Part shown: positions 15,301 through 28,350 of the stretch, one piece after another
Numbering within the stretch: position 1 is the stretch's first letter
Layout of the letters: every line of letters starts with the position of its first letter
Assembly (NCBI RefSeq): GCF_033118175.1
Contig: NW_026870888.1
Span: 4,402,001-4,466,000 of the forward strand
DNA length: 64,000 nt
Direction of reading: 5' to 3'
Origin: Dama dama
Lineage: Eukaryota; Chordata; Mammalia; Artiodactyla; Cervidae
Notes under the pieces: model-generated
The model's database searches: none
What the model saw: the letters and a program-made list of their open reading frames with translations, nothing else
What the model was told of the DNA's origin: nothing
Translations under genes and position numbers: made by a program

Positions 15301-16852
15301 CACTTCCTGCTCCTCCTATTTTTCAGACCATTTCATGCTCCTCATATATTTGACACATTTTGAGGCTCTTTATATTTTTCACACCTTTTCAGGCTCTTCA
15401 TGTTTTTCAACACCGCTTCATGCTCCTCCTATTTTTCAGACGGCTTCATGCTCCTCATGTATTTCACACCTTTTGAAGCTCTTCATATTTTTCTCACCTT
15501 TTCAGGCTCTGCATGTTTTTCAAGACCGCTTCATGCTCCTCCTATTTTTCAGACCGTTTCATTCGCCTCATATTTTTAACACCTTTTGAAGCTCTTCATA
15601 TTTTTCTCACCTTTTCAGGCTCTGCATGTTTTTCAACACCACTTCATGCTCCTCCTTTTTTTCAGACCGTTTCATGCTCATCTCATTTTGGACACCTTTT
15701 GAAGCTCTTCATATTTTTCACTCCTTTTGAAGCTCTTCAAATTTTTCACACGTTTTCAGGCTCTTCATATTTTCCAACACCGCATCATGCTCCTCATATA
15801 TTTCTGACCGTTTCTTGCTCTTCATATTTTTCACACCTTTTGAAGCTCGTCATATTTTTCACACGTTTTAATGCTCTTCATGTTTTTCAACACCGCTTCA
15901 TGCTCCTCCTATTTTTCAGACCGTTTCATGCTCCTCATATTTTTGACACCTTTTGAAGCTCTTCATATTTTTCACACCTTTTCAGACTCTTCATGTTTTT
16001 CAACACCACTTCATGCTCCTCCTATTTTTCACACCGTTTCATTCTCCTCATATTTTTTACACCTTTTGAAGCTCTTCATATTTTTCACACCTTTTCAGGC
16101 TCTTCATGTTTTTCAACACCGCTTCATGCTCTTCCTATTTTTCAGACCGTTTCATGCTCATCTCATTTTTGACACCTTTTGAGCTCTTCATATTTTTCAC
16201 ACCTTCTGAAGCTCTTCATATTTTTCACACGTTTTCAGGCTCTTCATATTTTTGAACACCGCTTCATGCTGTTTCTATTTTTCAGACCGTTTCATTCTCC
16301 TCATGTTTTTGACACCTTTTGAAGCTCTTCATACTTTTCACACCTTTTCAGGCTCTTCACGTTTTTGAACAACGCTTCATTCTCCTCCTATTTTTCAGAC
16401 CGTTTCATGCTCCTCGTATTTTTGACACCTTTTGAAGCTCTTCATATTTTTCACAACTTTTCAGGCTCTTCATGTTTTTGAACACCACTTTATGCTCCTC
16501 CTATTTTTCAGACAATTTCATTTTCCTCATATTTTTCACACCTTTTCAGGCTCTTCATGTTTTTGAACACAGCTTCATGCTCCTCCCATTTTTCAGACCG
16601 TTTCATGCTCCTCATATTATTGACACCTTTTGAATCTCTTCATATTTTTCACACCTTTTCAGGCTCTTCATGTTTTTCAACACCGCCTTATGCTCCTCCT
16701 TTTTTTGAGACTGTTTCATGCTCCTCATGTAATTCACACCTTTTGAAGCTCTTTATATTTTTCACACCTTTTCAGGCTCTTCATGTTTTTCCACACCACT
16801 TCATGCTTCTATTTTTCAGCCCGTTTCATCGTCCTCATGTATTTCACACCTT
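12343..16852. repeat. Higher-order repeat with block order A-B-A-A-B
   Basis: Two block types can be followed by matching landmarks. A is about 1,072 bp (12,343-13,414; 14,062-15,133; 15,134-16,205). B is about 647 bp (13,415-14,061; 16,206-16,852). Offsets of 1,719 bp (12,722 and 14,441) and 1,072 bp (14,441 and 15,513) are constant over many units, and copies appear almost identical by eye. 1,072 bp is close to 38 modules of 28.2 bp. The pattern fits one tandem A+B duplication plus an extra copy of A, consistent with recent unequal exchange. Confidence 0.9.
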
Positions 16853-19800
16853 TTGAAGCTCTTCATATTTTTCACACCTTTTCAGGCTCTTCATGTTTTT
16901 CAACACCATTTCATGCCGCATCTATCTTTCAGACCGTTTCATTCTTCTCATATTTTTGACACCATTTGAAGCTCTTCATATTTTTCACACCTTTTAAGGC
17001 TCTTCATGTTTTTGAACACCGCTCATGATCCTCCAAATTTTCAGACCGTTTCATGCTCTTCATATTTTTAACACCTTTTGAAGCTCTTCATATTTTTCAC
17101 ACCTTTTCAGGCTCTTCATGTTTTTCCAGACCACTTCATGCTTCTCCTATTTTTCAGAAAGGTTTCATGCCCCTCATGAATTTCACACCTTTTGAAGCTA
17201 TTCATATTTTTCACAACTTTTCAGGCTCTTCATGTTTCTGATCACCGTTTCATGCTCCTTCTATCTTTCAGACCGTTTCATGCTTCTCATATTTTTGACA
17301 CCATTTGAAGCTCTTCATATTTTTCACACATTTTCAGGCACTTCACGTTTTTGAACACCGCTCATGATCCTCCAAAATTTCAGACCGTTGCATGCTCTTT
17401 ATATTTTTGACACCTTTTGAAGCTCTTCATATTTTTGACAGCTTTTCATGCTCTTCATATTTTTCACACCTTTTGAAGCTCTTTATATATTTCACACCAT
17501 TTCAGGCTCTTCATGTTTTCAACATCACTTCATGCGCCTCCTATTGTTCAGACCCTTTCATGCTAAACTAATTTTGACACCTTATGAAGCTCTTCATATT
17601 TTTCACACCTTTTCAGGCTCTTCATGTTTTTGAACACTGCTTCATGCTCCTCCTATTTTTCAGACCGTTTCATGCTCCTCATAATTTTCACACCTTTTGA
17701 AGCTCTTCATATTTTTCACACCTTTTCAGGCTCTTCATGTTTCGGAACAACGCTTCATGCTCCTCCTAATTTTCAGACCGTTTAATGCTCCTCATGTGTT
17801 TCACACCTTTTGAAGCTCTTCATATATTTCACACCTTTTCAGGCTCTTCTTTTTTTTCAACACCACTTCATCCTCCTCCTTTTTTTCAGACCGCTTCATG
17901 CTCATCTCATTTTTGACACCTTTTGAAGCTCTTCATATTTTTCACTCCTTTTGAAGCTCTTCAAATTTTTCACACGTTTTCAGGCTCTTCATGTTATCCA
18001 ACACCGCATCATGCTCCTCATATATTTCAGACCGTTTCTTGCTCCTCATATTTTTGACACATTTTGAAGCTCTTCATATTTTTGACAACTTTTCAGGCTC
18101 TTCATGTTTTTCAACACCGCTTCATGCTACTCTTATATTTCAGACCGTTTCAGACTCCTCATATTTTTGACACCTTGTGAAGCTCTTCATATTTTTCACA
18201 CCTTTTCAGGCTCTTCATGTTTTTCAACACCGCTGCATGCTCCTCCTATTTTTAAGAACTTTTCATGCACCTCATATTTTTCACACCTTTTGAAGCTCTT
18301 CATATTTTTCACACCATTTCAGGCTCTTCACGTTTTTGAACAACGCTTCATGCTCCTCCTATTTTTCAGACCGTTTCATGCTCCTCGTATTTTTGACACC
18401 TTTTGAAGCTCTTCATAATTTTCACACCTTTTCAGGCTCTTCATGTTTTTCAACACCACTTCATGCTCCTCCTATTTTTCACACCGTTTCATTTTCCTCA
18501 TATTTTTACACCTTTTGAGGCTCTTCATATTTTTCACACCTTTTCAGGCTCTTCATGTTTTTCAACACCGCTTCAAGCTCTTCCTATTTTTCAGACCGTT
18601 TCATGCTCATCTCATTTTTGACACCTTTTGAGCTCTTCATATTTTTCACACCTTCTGAAGCTCTTCATATTTTTCACACGTTTTCAGGCTGTTCATGTTT
18701 TTGAACACCGCTTCATGCTGCTTCTATTTTTCAGACCGTTTCATGCTCCTCATATTTTTGACACGTTTTGAAGCTCTTCATATTTTTCACACCTTTTCAG
18801 GCTCTTCTCGTTTTTGAACAACGCTTCATGCTCCTCCTATTTTTCAGACCGTTTCATGCTCCTCGTATTTTTGACACCTTTTGAAGCTCTTCATATTTTT
18901 CACAACTTTTCAGGCTCTTCATATTTTTGAACACCACTTCATGCTCCTCCTATTTTTCAGACAATTTCATGCTCCTCATATATTTCACTCCTTTTCAGGC
19001 TCTTCATGTTTTTGAACACAGCTTCATGCTCCTCCCATTTTTCAGACCGTTTCATGCTCCTCATATTTTTCACTCCTTTTCAGGCTCTTCATGTTTTTGA
19101 ACACCACTTCATGCTCCTCCTATTTTTCAGACAATTTCATGCTCCTCATATGTTTCACTCCTTTTCAGGCTCCTCATGTTTTTCAACGCCACTTCATGCT
19201 CCTCCTATTTTTCAGACCGTTTCATGCTCATCTAATTTTTAACACCTTTTGAAACTCTTCATATATTTCACAACTTTTGAAGCTCTCCATATTTTTCACA
19301 TTTTTGAAGCTCTTCATATTTTTCACATCTTTTCAGGCTCTTCATGTTTTTCAACACCATTTCATGCTGCTTCTATTTTTCAGACCGTTTCATGCTCCTC
19401 ATATTTTTCACACCTTTTGAAGCTTTTCATATTTTTCACACCTTTTCAGGCTCTTCATGTTTTTGAACACAGCTTCACCCTTCTCCTATTTTTCAGACCG
19501 TTTCATGCTCCTCATATTTTTCACACCTTTTGAAGCTCTTCATATTTTTCACACCTTTTCAGGCTCTTCATGTTTTTGAACACAGCTTCACGCTTCTCCT
19601 ATTTTTCAGACCGTTTCATGCTCCTCATATTTTTGACACCTTTTGAAGCTCTTCATAATTTTCACACCTTTTCAGCCTCTTCATGTTTTTCAACACCACT
19701 TCATGCTCCTCGTAATTTTCAGACCGTTTCTTGCCCCTAATAGTTTTGACACCTTTAGAAGCTCTTCATTATTTCACAACTTTTCAGGCTCTTCATGTGT

Positions 19801-21300
19801 TTTAGCACCGCTTCATGCTCGTCCTATTTTTCAGACCTTTCATGCTCCTCATATTTTTGACACCTTTTGAAGCTCTTCATATTTTTCACACCTTTTCAAA
19901 CTCTTCATGTTTTTGATCACCGTTTCATGCTCCTACTATTTTTCAGACCGTTTCATGCTCATCTCATTTTTGAAACCTTTAGAATCTCTTCATATTTTTC
20001 ACACCTTTTCAGGCTCTTTATGTTTTTCAACACCGCTTCATGCTCCTCCTATTTTTCAGACCGTTTCATTCTCATCTCATTTTTGACACCTTTTCAAACT
20101 TTTCATATTTTTCACACCTTTTCAGGCTCTTCATGTTTTTGAACACTGCTTCATACTCCTCCTACTTTTCAGGTCGTTTCATGCTCCTCTTTTTTATGAC
20201 CCCTTTTGAAGCTCTTCATATTTTTCACAATTTTTCAAGCTCTTCATGTTTTTCAAACCGTTTCATGATCCTCATGTATTTCACATCTTTGAACCTCTTC
20301 ATATTTTTCACACCTTTTCAGGCTCTTCATGTGTTTCAACACCACTTCATGCTCCTCATCTTTTTCAGACCGTTTCATGCTCATCTCATTTTTTACACAT
20401 TTTGAAGCTCTTCATATATTTGACACCTTTTGAAGCTCTTCATATTTTTCACACTTTTTCAGGCTCTTCATGTTTTTCAACAACACTTCATGCTCCTCCT
20501 ATTTCTTAGACTGTTTCAAGCTCCTCTTATGTTTGACTCCTTTTGAAGCTCTTCATATTTTTCACATCTTTTCAGGCTCTTCATGTTTTTGAACACCGCT
20601 TCATGCTCCTCCTATTTTTCAGACCGTACATGCTCCTCATATTTTTGACACCTTTTGAAGCTCTTCATATTTTTCACGCCTTTTCAGGCTCTTCATGATT
20701 TTCAACACCGCTTCATGCTCCTCGTATTTTTCAGACCGTTTCATGCTCATCTCATTTTTGACACCTTTTGAAGCTCTTCATATTTTTCACACCTTTTGAA
20801 ACTCTCCATATTTTTCATATTTTTGAAGCTCTTTATATTTTCACACGTTTTCATACTCTTCATGTTTTTCAACACCGCTTCATGATCCTGCTATTTTTCA
20901 GACCGTTTCATGCTCCTCACATTTTTGACAAGTTTTGAGGCTTTTCATATTTTTCACACCTTTTCAGGCTCTTCATGTTTTTGAACACCGCTTCATGCTC
21001 CTCCTATTTTTCAGACTGTTTCATGCTCCTCAAAATTTTGACACCTTTGGAAGCTCTTCATATTTTTCACACTTTTTCAGGCTCTTCATGTGTTTCAACA
21101 CCGTTTCATGATCCTCCTATTTTTCAGACCGTTTCATGCTCCTCATAATTTTGACACGTTTTGAAGCTTTTCATATTTTTCACACCTTTTCAGGCTCTTC
21201 ATGTTTTTGAACACCGTTTCATAATCCTCCTATTTTTCAGACCATTTCATGCTCCTCATAATTTTGACACCTTTTGAAGCTCTTCATATTTTCACACCTT
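16853..21300. repeat. Diverged satellite between two HOR regions
   Basis: 113-bp units continue without a long exact duplication. Parts resemble other places: 17,448-17,633 is close to 11,867-12,055 (shared marker CATGCTAAACTAATTTTGAC), and 18,300-18,900 resembles the B block of the preceding HOR (marker CACGTTTTTGAACAACGCTT near 13,568, 16,359 and 18,330). A short local duplication lies near 18,960-19,150 (marker CAGACAATTTCATGCTCC). No gene was seen. Confidence 0.78.
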
Positions 21301-24300
21301 TTCAGGCTCTTCATGATTTTGAACACCGCTTCATGCTCCTCCTATTTTTCAGACAGTATCATGCTCCTCATATTTTTCACACCTTTTGAAGCTCTTCATA
21401 TTTTTCACACATTTTCAGGCTCTTCATGTTTTTGAACAGCACTTCATGCTTCTTCTGTTTTTCAGAGAGTTTCATGCACCTCATGTATTTCACACGTTTT
21501 GAAGCTCTTCATATTTTTCACACCTTTTCAGGCTCTTCATGTTTTTCCACACCACTCCATGCTTCTCCTATTTTCAGCCCGTTTCATGCTCCTCATGTAT
21601 TTCACACCATTTGAAGCTCTCCTTATTTCTCACACCTTTTCAGGCTCTTCATGTTTTTCATCACCGTTTCATGCTCCTCCTATTTTTTAGACCGTTTCAT
21701 GCTCCTCATATTTTTGAAACCTTTTGAAGCTCTTCATATTTTTCACACCTTTTCAGGATCTTCATGTTTTGAACACCGCTTCATGCTCCTCCTATTTTTT
21801 AGACCGTTTCATGCTCCTCATATTTTTGACACCTTTTGAAGCTCTTCATATTTCTAACATCTTTTCAGGCTCTTCATGTTTTTCAACACCGCTTCATGCT
21901 CCTCCTATTTTTCAGACCGTCTCGTTCTCCTCATATTTTAGACACCTTTTGAAGCTCTGGATATATTTCACACCTATTCAGGCTCTTCATTTTTTTCAAC
22001 ACCACTTCATGCTCCTCGTATTTTTCAGACCGTGTCATGCTCATCTCATTTTTGACACCTTTTGAAGCTCTTCATATTTTTCACACCTTTTGAAGCTCTT
22101 CATATTTTTCACACCTTTTCAGGCTCTTCATGTTTTTCCACACCACTCCATGCTTCTCCTATTTTCAGCCCGTTTCATGCTCCTCATGTATTTCACACCA
22201 TTTGAAGCTCTCCATATTTTTCACACCTTTTCAGGCTCTTCATGTTTTTCATCACCGTTTCATGCTCCTCCTATTTTTCAGACCGTTTCATGCTCATCTC
22301 ATTTTTGACACCTTTTTAAGCTTTTCATATTTTTCACACCTTTTCAGGCTCTTCAAGTTTATCAACACCACTTCATGCTCCTCCTTTTTTGCAGACCGTT
22401 TCATGCTCCTCATATTTTTGACACCTATTGATGCTCTTAATATTTTTCACACCTTTTCAGGCTCTTCATGTTTTCAACACCACTTCATGCTCCTCCTATT
22501 TTTCAGGCCGTTTCATGCTCATCTCATTTTTGACACCTTTTTAAGCTTTTCATATTTTTCACACCTTTTCAGGCTCTTCAAGTTTATCAACACCACTTCA
22601 TGCTCCTCCTTTTTTGCAGACCGTTTCATGCTCCTCATAATACTGACACCTTTTGAAGCTCTTTATATTTGTCACTTCTTTTCAGGCTCTTCATGTTTTT
22701 CAACACCGCTTCATGCTCCTCCTATTTTTCACACCGTTTCATGCTCTTCTCATTTTTTACACCTTTTGAAGTTCTTCATATTTTTCACAGCTTTTGAAGC
22801 TCTTCATATTATTCACACATATTCAGGCTCTTCATGTTTTTGAACACTGCTTCATTCTCCTCCTATTTTTCAGACCGTTTCATGCTCCTCATATATGTGA
22901 AACATTTTGAAGCTCCTCCTATTTTTCACACCTTTTCAGACTGTTCATGATTTTCAACACCATTTCCTGCTCCTCCTATTTTTGAGACCGTTTCATATTC
23001 CCCCTATTTTTCAGACCATTTCATGATCCTCATATTTTTGACACCTTTTGAAGCTCTTCATATTTTTCAAACATTTTCAGGCTCTTCATGTTTTTCAACA
23101 CCGCTTCATGCTCCTCCTATTTTTCAGACAGTTTCATGTTCCTCATATTTTTTACACCTTTTGAAGCTCTTCATATTTTTCACACCTTTTCAGGCTCTTC
23201 CGGTTTTTGAACAACGTTTCATGCTCCTCCTATTTTTCAGACCGTTTCTTGCTCCTCATATTTTTTACACCTTTTGAAGCTCTTCATATTTTTCACTCCT
23301 TTTCAGCTTCTTTTTTGTTTTGAACCCCGCTTCATGCTCCTCCTTTCTTTCAGACTGTTTCATGCTCTTCATATATGTGACACCTTTTGAAGCTCTTCAT
23401 ATTTTTCTCTCCTTTTCATGCTCTTCATGTTTTTGAACACCGCTTCATGCTCTTCCTATTTTTCAGACCGTTTCATGCTCCTCATGTATTTCACACCTTT
23501 TGAAGCTCTTCATATTTTTCATACCTTTTCAGGCTCTTCATGTCTTTGAACACCGCTTCATTCTCCTCCTATTTTTCAGACCGTTTCATGCTCCTCATAT
23601 TTTTCACACCTTTTGCAGCTCTTCATATTTCTCACAACTTTTCAGGCTCTTCATGTTTTTGAACACCGCTTCATGCTCCTCCTATTTTTAGGACATTTTC
23701 ATGCTCCTCATATTTTTGACACCTATTGAAGCTCCTCCTATTTTTCACCCCTTTTCAGGATCTTCATGTTTTTCAACACCGTTTCATGTTCCTCCTATTT
23801 TTCAGACCGTTTCATGCTCCTCCGATCATTCAGACCGTTTCATGCTCGTCATATATTTGACAGCTTCTGAAGCTCTTCATATTTTTCACACGTTTTCAGG
23901 CTCTTCATGTTTTTCAACACCTCTTCATCCTCCTCCTATTTTTCAGACCGTTTCATGCTCCTCATATTTTTGAAACCTTTAGAAGTTCTTCATATTTTTC
24001 ACACCTTTTCAGGCTCTTCATGTTTTTCCACACCACTCCATGCTTCTCCTATTTTCAGCCCGTTTCATGCTCCTCATGTATTTCACACCATTTGAAGCTC
24101 TCCATATTTTTCACACCTTTTCAGGCTCTTCATGTTTTTCATCACCGTTTCATGCTCCTCCTATTTTTCAGACCGTTTCATGCTCATCTCATTTTTGACA
24201 CCTTTTTAAGCTTTTCATATTTTTCACACCTTTTCAGGCTCTTCAAGTTTATCAACACCACTTCATGCTCCTCCTTTTTTGCAGACCGTTTCATGCTCCT

Positions 24301-27300
24301 CATATTTTTGACACCTATTGATGCTCTTAATATTTTTCACACCTTTTCAGGCTCTTCATTTTTTCAACACCACTTCATGCTCCTCCTATTTTTCAGGCCG
24401 TTTCATGCTCATCTCATTTTTGACACCTTTTTAAGCTTTTCATATTTTTCACACCTTTTCAGGCTCTTCAAGTTTATCAACACCACTTCATGCTCCTCCT
24501 TTTTTGCAGACCGTTTCATGCTCCTCATATTACTGACACCTTTTGAAGCTCTTTATATTTGTCACTTCTTTTCAGGCTCTTCATGTTTTTCAACACCGCT
24601 TCATGCTCCTCCTATTTTTCACACCGTTTCATGCTCTTCTCATTTTTTACACCTTTTGAAGTTCTTCATATTTTTCACAGCTTTTGAAGCTCTTCATATT
24701 ATTCACACATATTCAGGCTCTTCATGTTTTTGAACACTGCTTCATTCTCCTCCTATTTTTCAGACCGTTTCATGCTCCTCATATATGTGAAACATTTTGA
24801 AGCTCCTCCTATTTTTCACACCTTTTCAGACTGTTCATGATTTTCAACACCATTTCCTGCTCCTCCTATTTTTGAGACCGTTTCATATTCCCCCTATTTT
24901 TCAGACCATTTCATGATCCTCATATTTTTGACACCTTTTGAAGCTCTTCATATTTTTCAAACATTTTCAGGCTCTTCATGTTTTTCAACACCGCTTCATG
25001 CTCCTCCTATTTTTCAGACAGTTTCATGTTCCTCATATTTTTTACACCTTTTGAAGCTCTTCATATTTTTCACACCTTTTCAGGCTCTTCCGGTTTTTGA
25101 ACAACGTTTCATGCTCCTCCTATTTTTCAGACCGTTTCTTGCTCCTCATATTTTTTACACCTTTTGAAGCTCTTCATATTTTTCACTCCTTTTCAGCTTC
25201 TTTTTTGTTTTGAACCCCGCTTCATGCTCCTCCTTTCTTTCAGACTGTTTCATGCTCTTCATATATGTGACACCTTTTGAAGCTCTTCATATTTTTCTCT
25301 CCTTTTCATGCTCTTCATGTTTTTGAACACCGCTTCATGCTCTTCCTATTTTTCAGACCGTTTCATGCTCCTCATGTATTTCACACCTTTTGAAGCTCTT
25401 CATATTTTTCATACCTTTTCAGGCTCTTCATGTCTTTGAACACCGCTTCATTCTCCTCCTATTTTTCAGACCGTTTCATGCTCCTCATATTTTTCACACC
25501 TTTTGCAGCTCTTCATATTTCTCACAACTTTTCAGGCTCTTCATGTTTTTGAACACCGCTTCATGCTCCTCCTATTTTTAGGACATTTTCATGCTCCTCA
25601 TATTTTTGACACCTATTGAAGCTCCTCCTATTTTTCACCCCTTTTCAGGATCTTCATGTTTTTCAACACCGTTTCATGTTCCTCCTATTTTTCAGACCGT
25701 TTCATGCTCCTCCGATCATTCAGACCGTTTCATGCTCGTCATATATTTGACAGCTTCTGAAGCTCTTCATATTTTTCACACGTTTTCAGGCTCTTCATGT
25801 TTTTCAACACCTCTTCATCCTCCTCCTATTTTTCAGACCGTTTCATGCTCCTCATATTTTTGAAACCTTTAGAAGTTCTTCATATTTTTCACACCTTTTC
25901 AGGCTCTTCATGTTTTTCAACACCGCTTTATGCTCCTCCTATTTTTCAGACCGTTTCATGCTCATCTCATTTTAGACACCTTTTGAAGCTTTTCATTTTT
26001 TTCACAACTTTTCAGGCTCTTCATGATTTTGAACACCGCTTCATGCTCCTCCTATTTTTCAGACAGTATCATGCTCCTCATATTTTTCACACCTTTTGAA
26101 GCTCTTCATATTTTTCACACATTTTCAGGCTCTTCATGTTTTTGAACAGCACTTCATGCTTCTTCTGTTTTTCAGAGAGTTTCATGCACCTCATGTATTT
26201 CACACGTTTTGAAGCTCTTCATATTTTTCACACCTTTTCAGGCTCTTCATGTTTTTCCACACCACTCCATGCTTCTCCTATTTTCAGCCCGTTTCATGCT
26301 CCTCATGTATTTCACACCATTTGAAGCTCTCCTTATTTCTCACACCTTTTCAGGCTCTTCATGTTTTTCATCACCGTTTCATGCTCCTCCTATTTTTTAG
26401 ACCGTTTCATGCTCCTCATATTTTTGAAACCTTTTGAAGCTCTTCATATTTTTCACACCTTTTCAGGATCTTCATGTTTTGAACACCGCTTCATGCTCCT
26501 CCTATTTTTTAGACCGTTTCATGCTCCTCATATTTTTGACACCTTTTGAAGCTCTTCATATTTCTAACATCTTTTCAGGCTCTTCATGTTTTTCAACACC
26601 GCTTCATGCTCCTCCTATTTTTCAGACCGTCTCGTTCTCCTCATATTTTAGACACCTTTTGAAGCTCTGGATATATTTCACACCTATTCAGGCTCTTCAT
26701 TTTTTTCAACACCACTTCATGCTCCTCCTATTTTTCAGACCGTGTCATGCTCATCTCATTTTTGACACCTTTTGAAGCTCTTCATATTTTTCACACCTTT
26801 TGAAGCTCTTCATATTTTTCACACCTTTTCAGGCTCTTCATGTTTTTCCACACCACTCCATGCTTCTCCTATTTTCAGCCCGTTTCATGCTCCTCATGTA
26901 TTTCACACCATTTGAAGCTCTCCATATTTTTCACACCTTTTCAGGCTCTTCATGTTTTTCATCACCGTTTCATGCTCCTCCTATTTTTCAGACCGTTTCA
27001 TGCTCATCTCATTTTTGACACCTTTTTAAGCTTTTCATATTTTTCACACCTTTTCAGGCTCTTCAAGTTTATCAACACCACTTCATGCTCCTCCTTTTTT
27101 GCAGACCGTTTCATGCTCCTCATATTTTTGACACCTATTGATGCTCTTAATATTTTTCACACCTTTTCAGGCTCTTCATTTTTTCAACACCACTTCATGC
27201 TCCTCCTATTTTTCAGGCCGTTTCATGCTCATCTCATTTTTGACACCTTTTTAAGCTTTTCATATTTTTCACACCTTTTCAGGCTCTTCAAGTTTATCAA

Positions 27301-28350
27301 CACCACTTCATGCTCCTCCTTTTTTGCAGACCGTTTCATGCTCCTCATATTACTGACACCTTTTGAAGCTCTTTATATTTGTCACTTCTTTTCAGGCTCT
27401 TCATGTTTTTCACCACCACTTCATGCTCCTCCTTTTTTTCAGACCGTTTCATGCTCATCTCATTTTTGACACATTTTGAAGCTCTTCATCATTTTCACAC
27501 CTTTTGAAGCTCTTCATATTTTTCACACGTTTTCAGGCTCTTCATGTTTTTCAACACCGCTTCATGCTCCTCCTATTTTTCACACCGTTTCATGCTCTTC
27601 TCATTTTTTACACCTTTTGAAGTTCTTCATATTTTTCACAGCTTTTGAAGCTCTTCATATTATTCACACATATTCAGGCTCTTCATGTTTTTGAACACTG
27701 CTTCATTCTCCTCCTATTTTTCAGACCGTTTCATGCTCCTCATATATGTGAAACATTTTGAAGCTCCTCCTATTTTTCACACCTTTTCAGACTGTTCATG
27801 ATTTTCAACACCATTTCCTGCTCCTCCTATTTTTGAGACCGTTTCATATTCCCCCTATTTTTCAGACCATTTCATGATCCTCATATTTTTGACACCTTTT
27901 GAAGCTCTTCATATTTTTCAAACATTTTCAGGCTCTTCATGTTTTTCAACACCGCTTCATGCTCCTCCTATTTTTCAGGCAGTTTCATGTTCCTCATATT
28001 TTTTACACCTTTTGAAGCTCTTCATATTTTTCACACCTTTTCAGGCTCTTCCGGTTTTTGAACAATGTTTCATGCTCCTCCTATTTTTCAGACCGTTTCT
28101 TGCTCCTCATATTTTTTACACCTTTTGAAGCTCTTCATATTTTTCACTCCTTTTCAGCTTCTTTTTTGTTTTGAACCCCGCTTCATGCTCCTCCTTTCTT
28201 TCAGACTGTTTCATGCTCTTCATATATGTGACACCTTTTGAAGCTCTTCATATTTTTCTCTCCTTTTCATGCTCTTCATGTTTTTGAACACCGCTTCATG
28301 CTCTTCCTATTTTTCAGACCGTTTCATGCTCCTCATGTATTTCACACCTT
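21301..28350. repeat. Nested higher-order repeats, 1,890-bp and 4,710-bp periods
   Basis: A 1,890-bp tandem pair occupies about 22,110-25,890 (22,130 and 24,020; 23,023 and 24,913; 23,701 and 25,591). A larger copy, from about 21,301, recurs from about 26,011 at a constant 4,710-bp offset (21,426 and 26,136; 22,130 and 26,840). The last copy contains a 141-bp insertion and ends near 28,350. Markers include CCACACCACTCCATGCTTCT and CCCCCTATTTTTCAGACC. The smaller duplication must have occurred before, or independently of, the larger copying event. Confidence 0.88.
27411..27551 (+). repeat. 141-bp five-module satellite insertion
   Basis: Compared with the related copies at about 22,700 and 24,590, this copy carries exactly 141 extra bases, which is one 113-bp unit plus one 28-bp module. 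The insertion holds the CTCATCTCATTTTTGACAC variant, an extra module ending TTTTGAAG, and a final module with CACACGTTTTCAGG. It is a direct example of exchange in the register of the 28-bp module. Confidence 0.85.
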
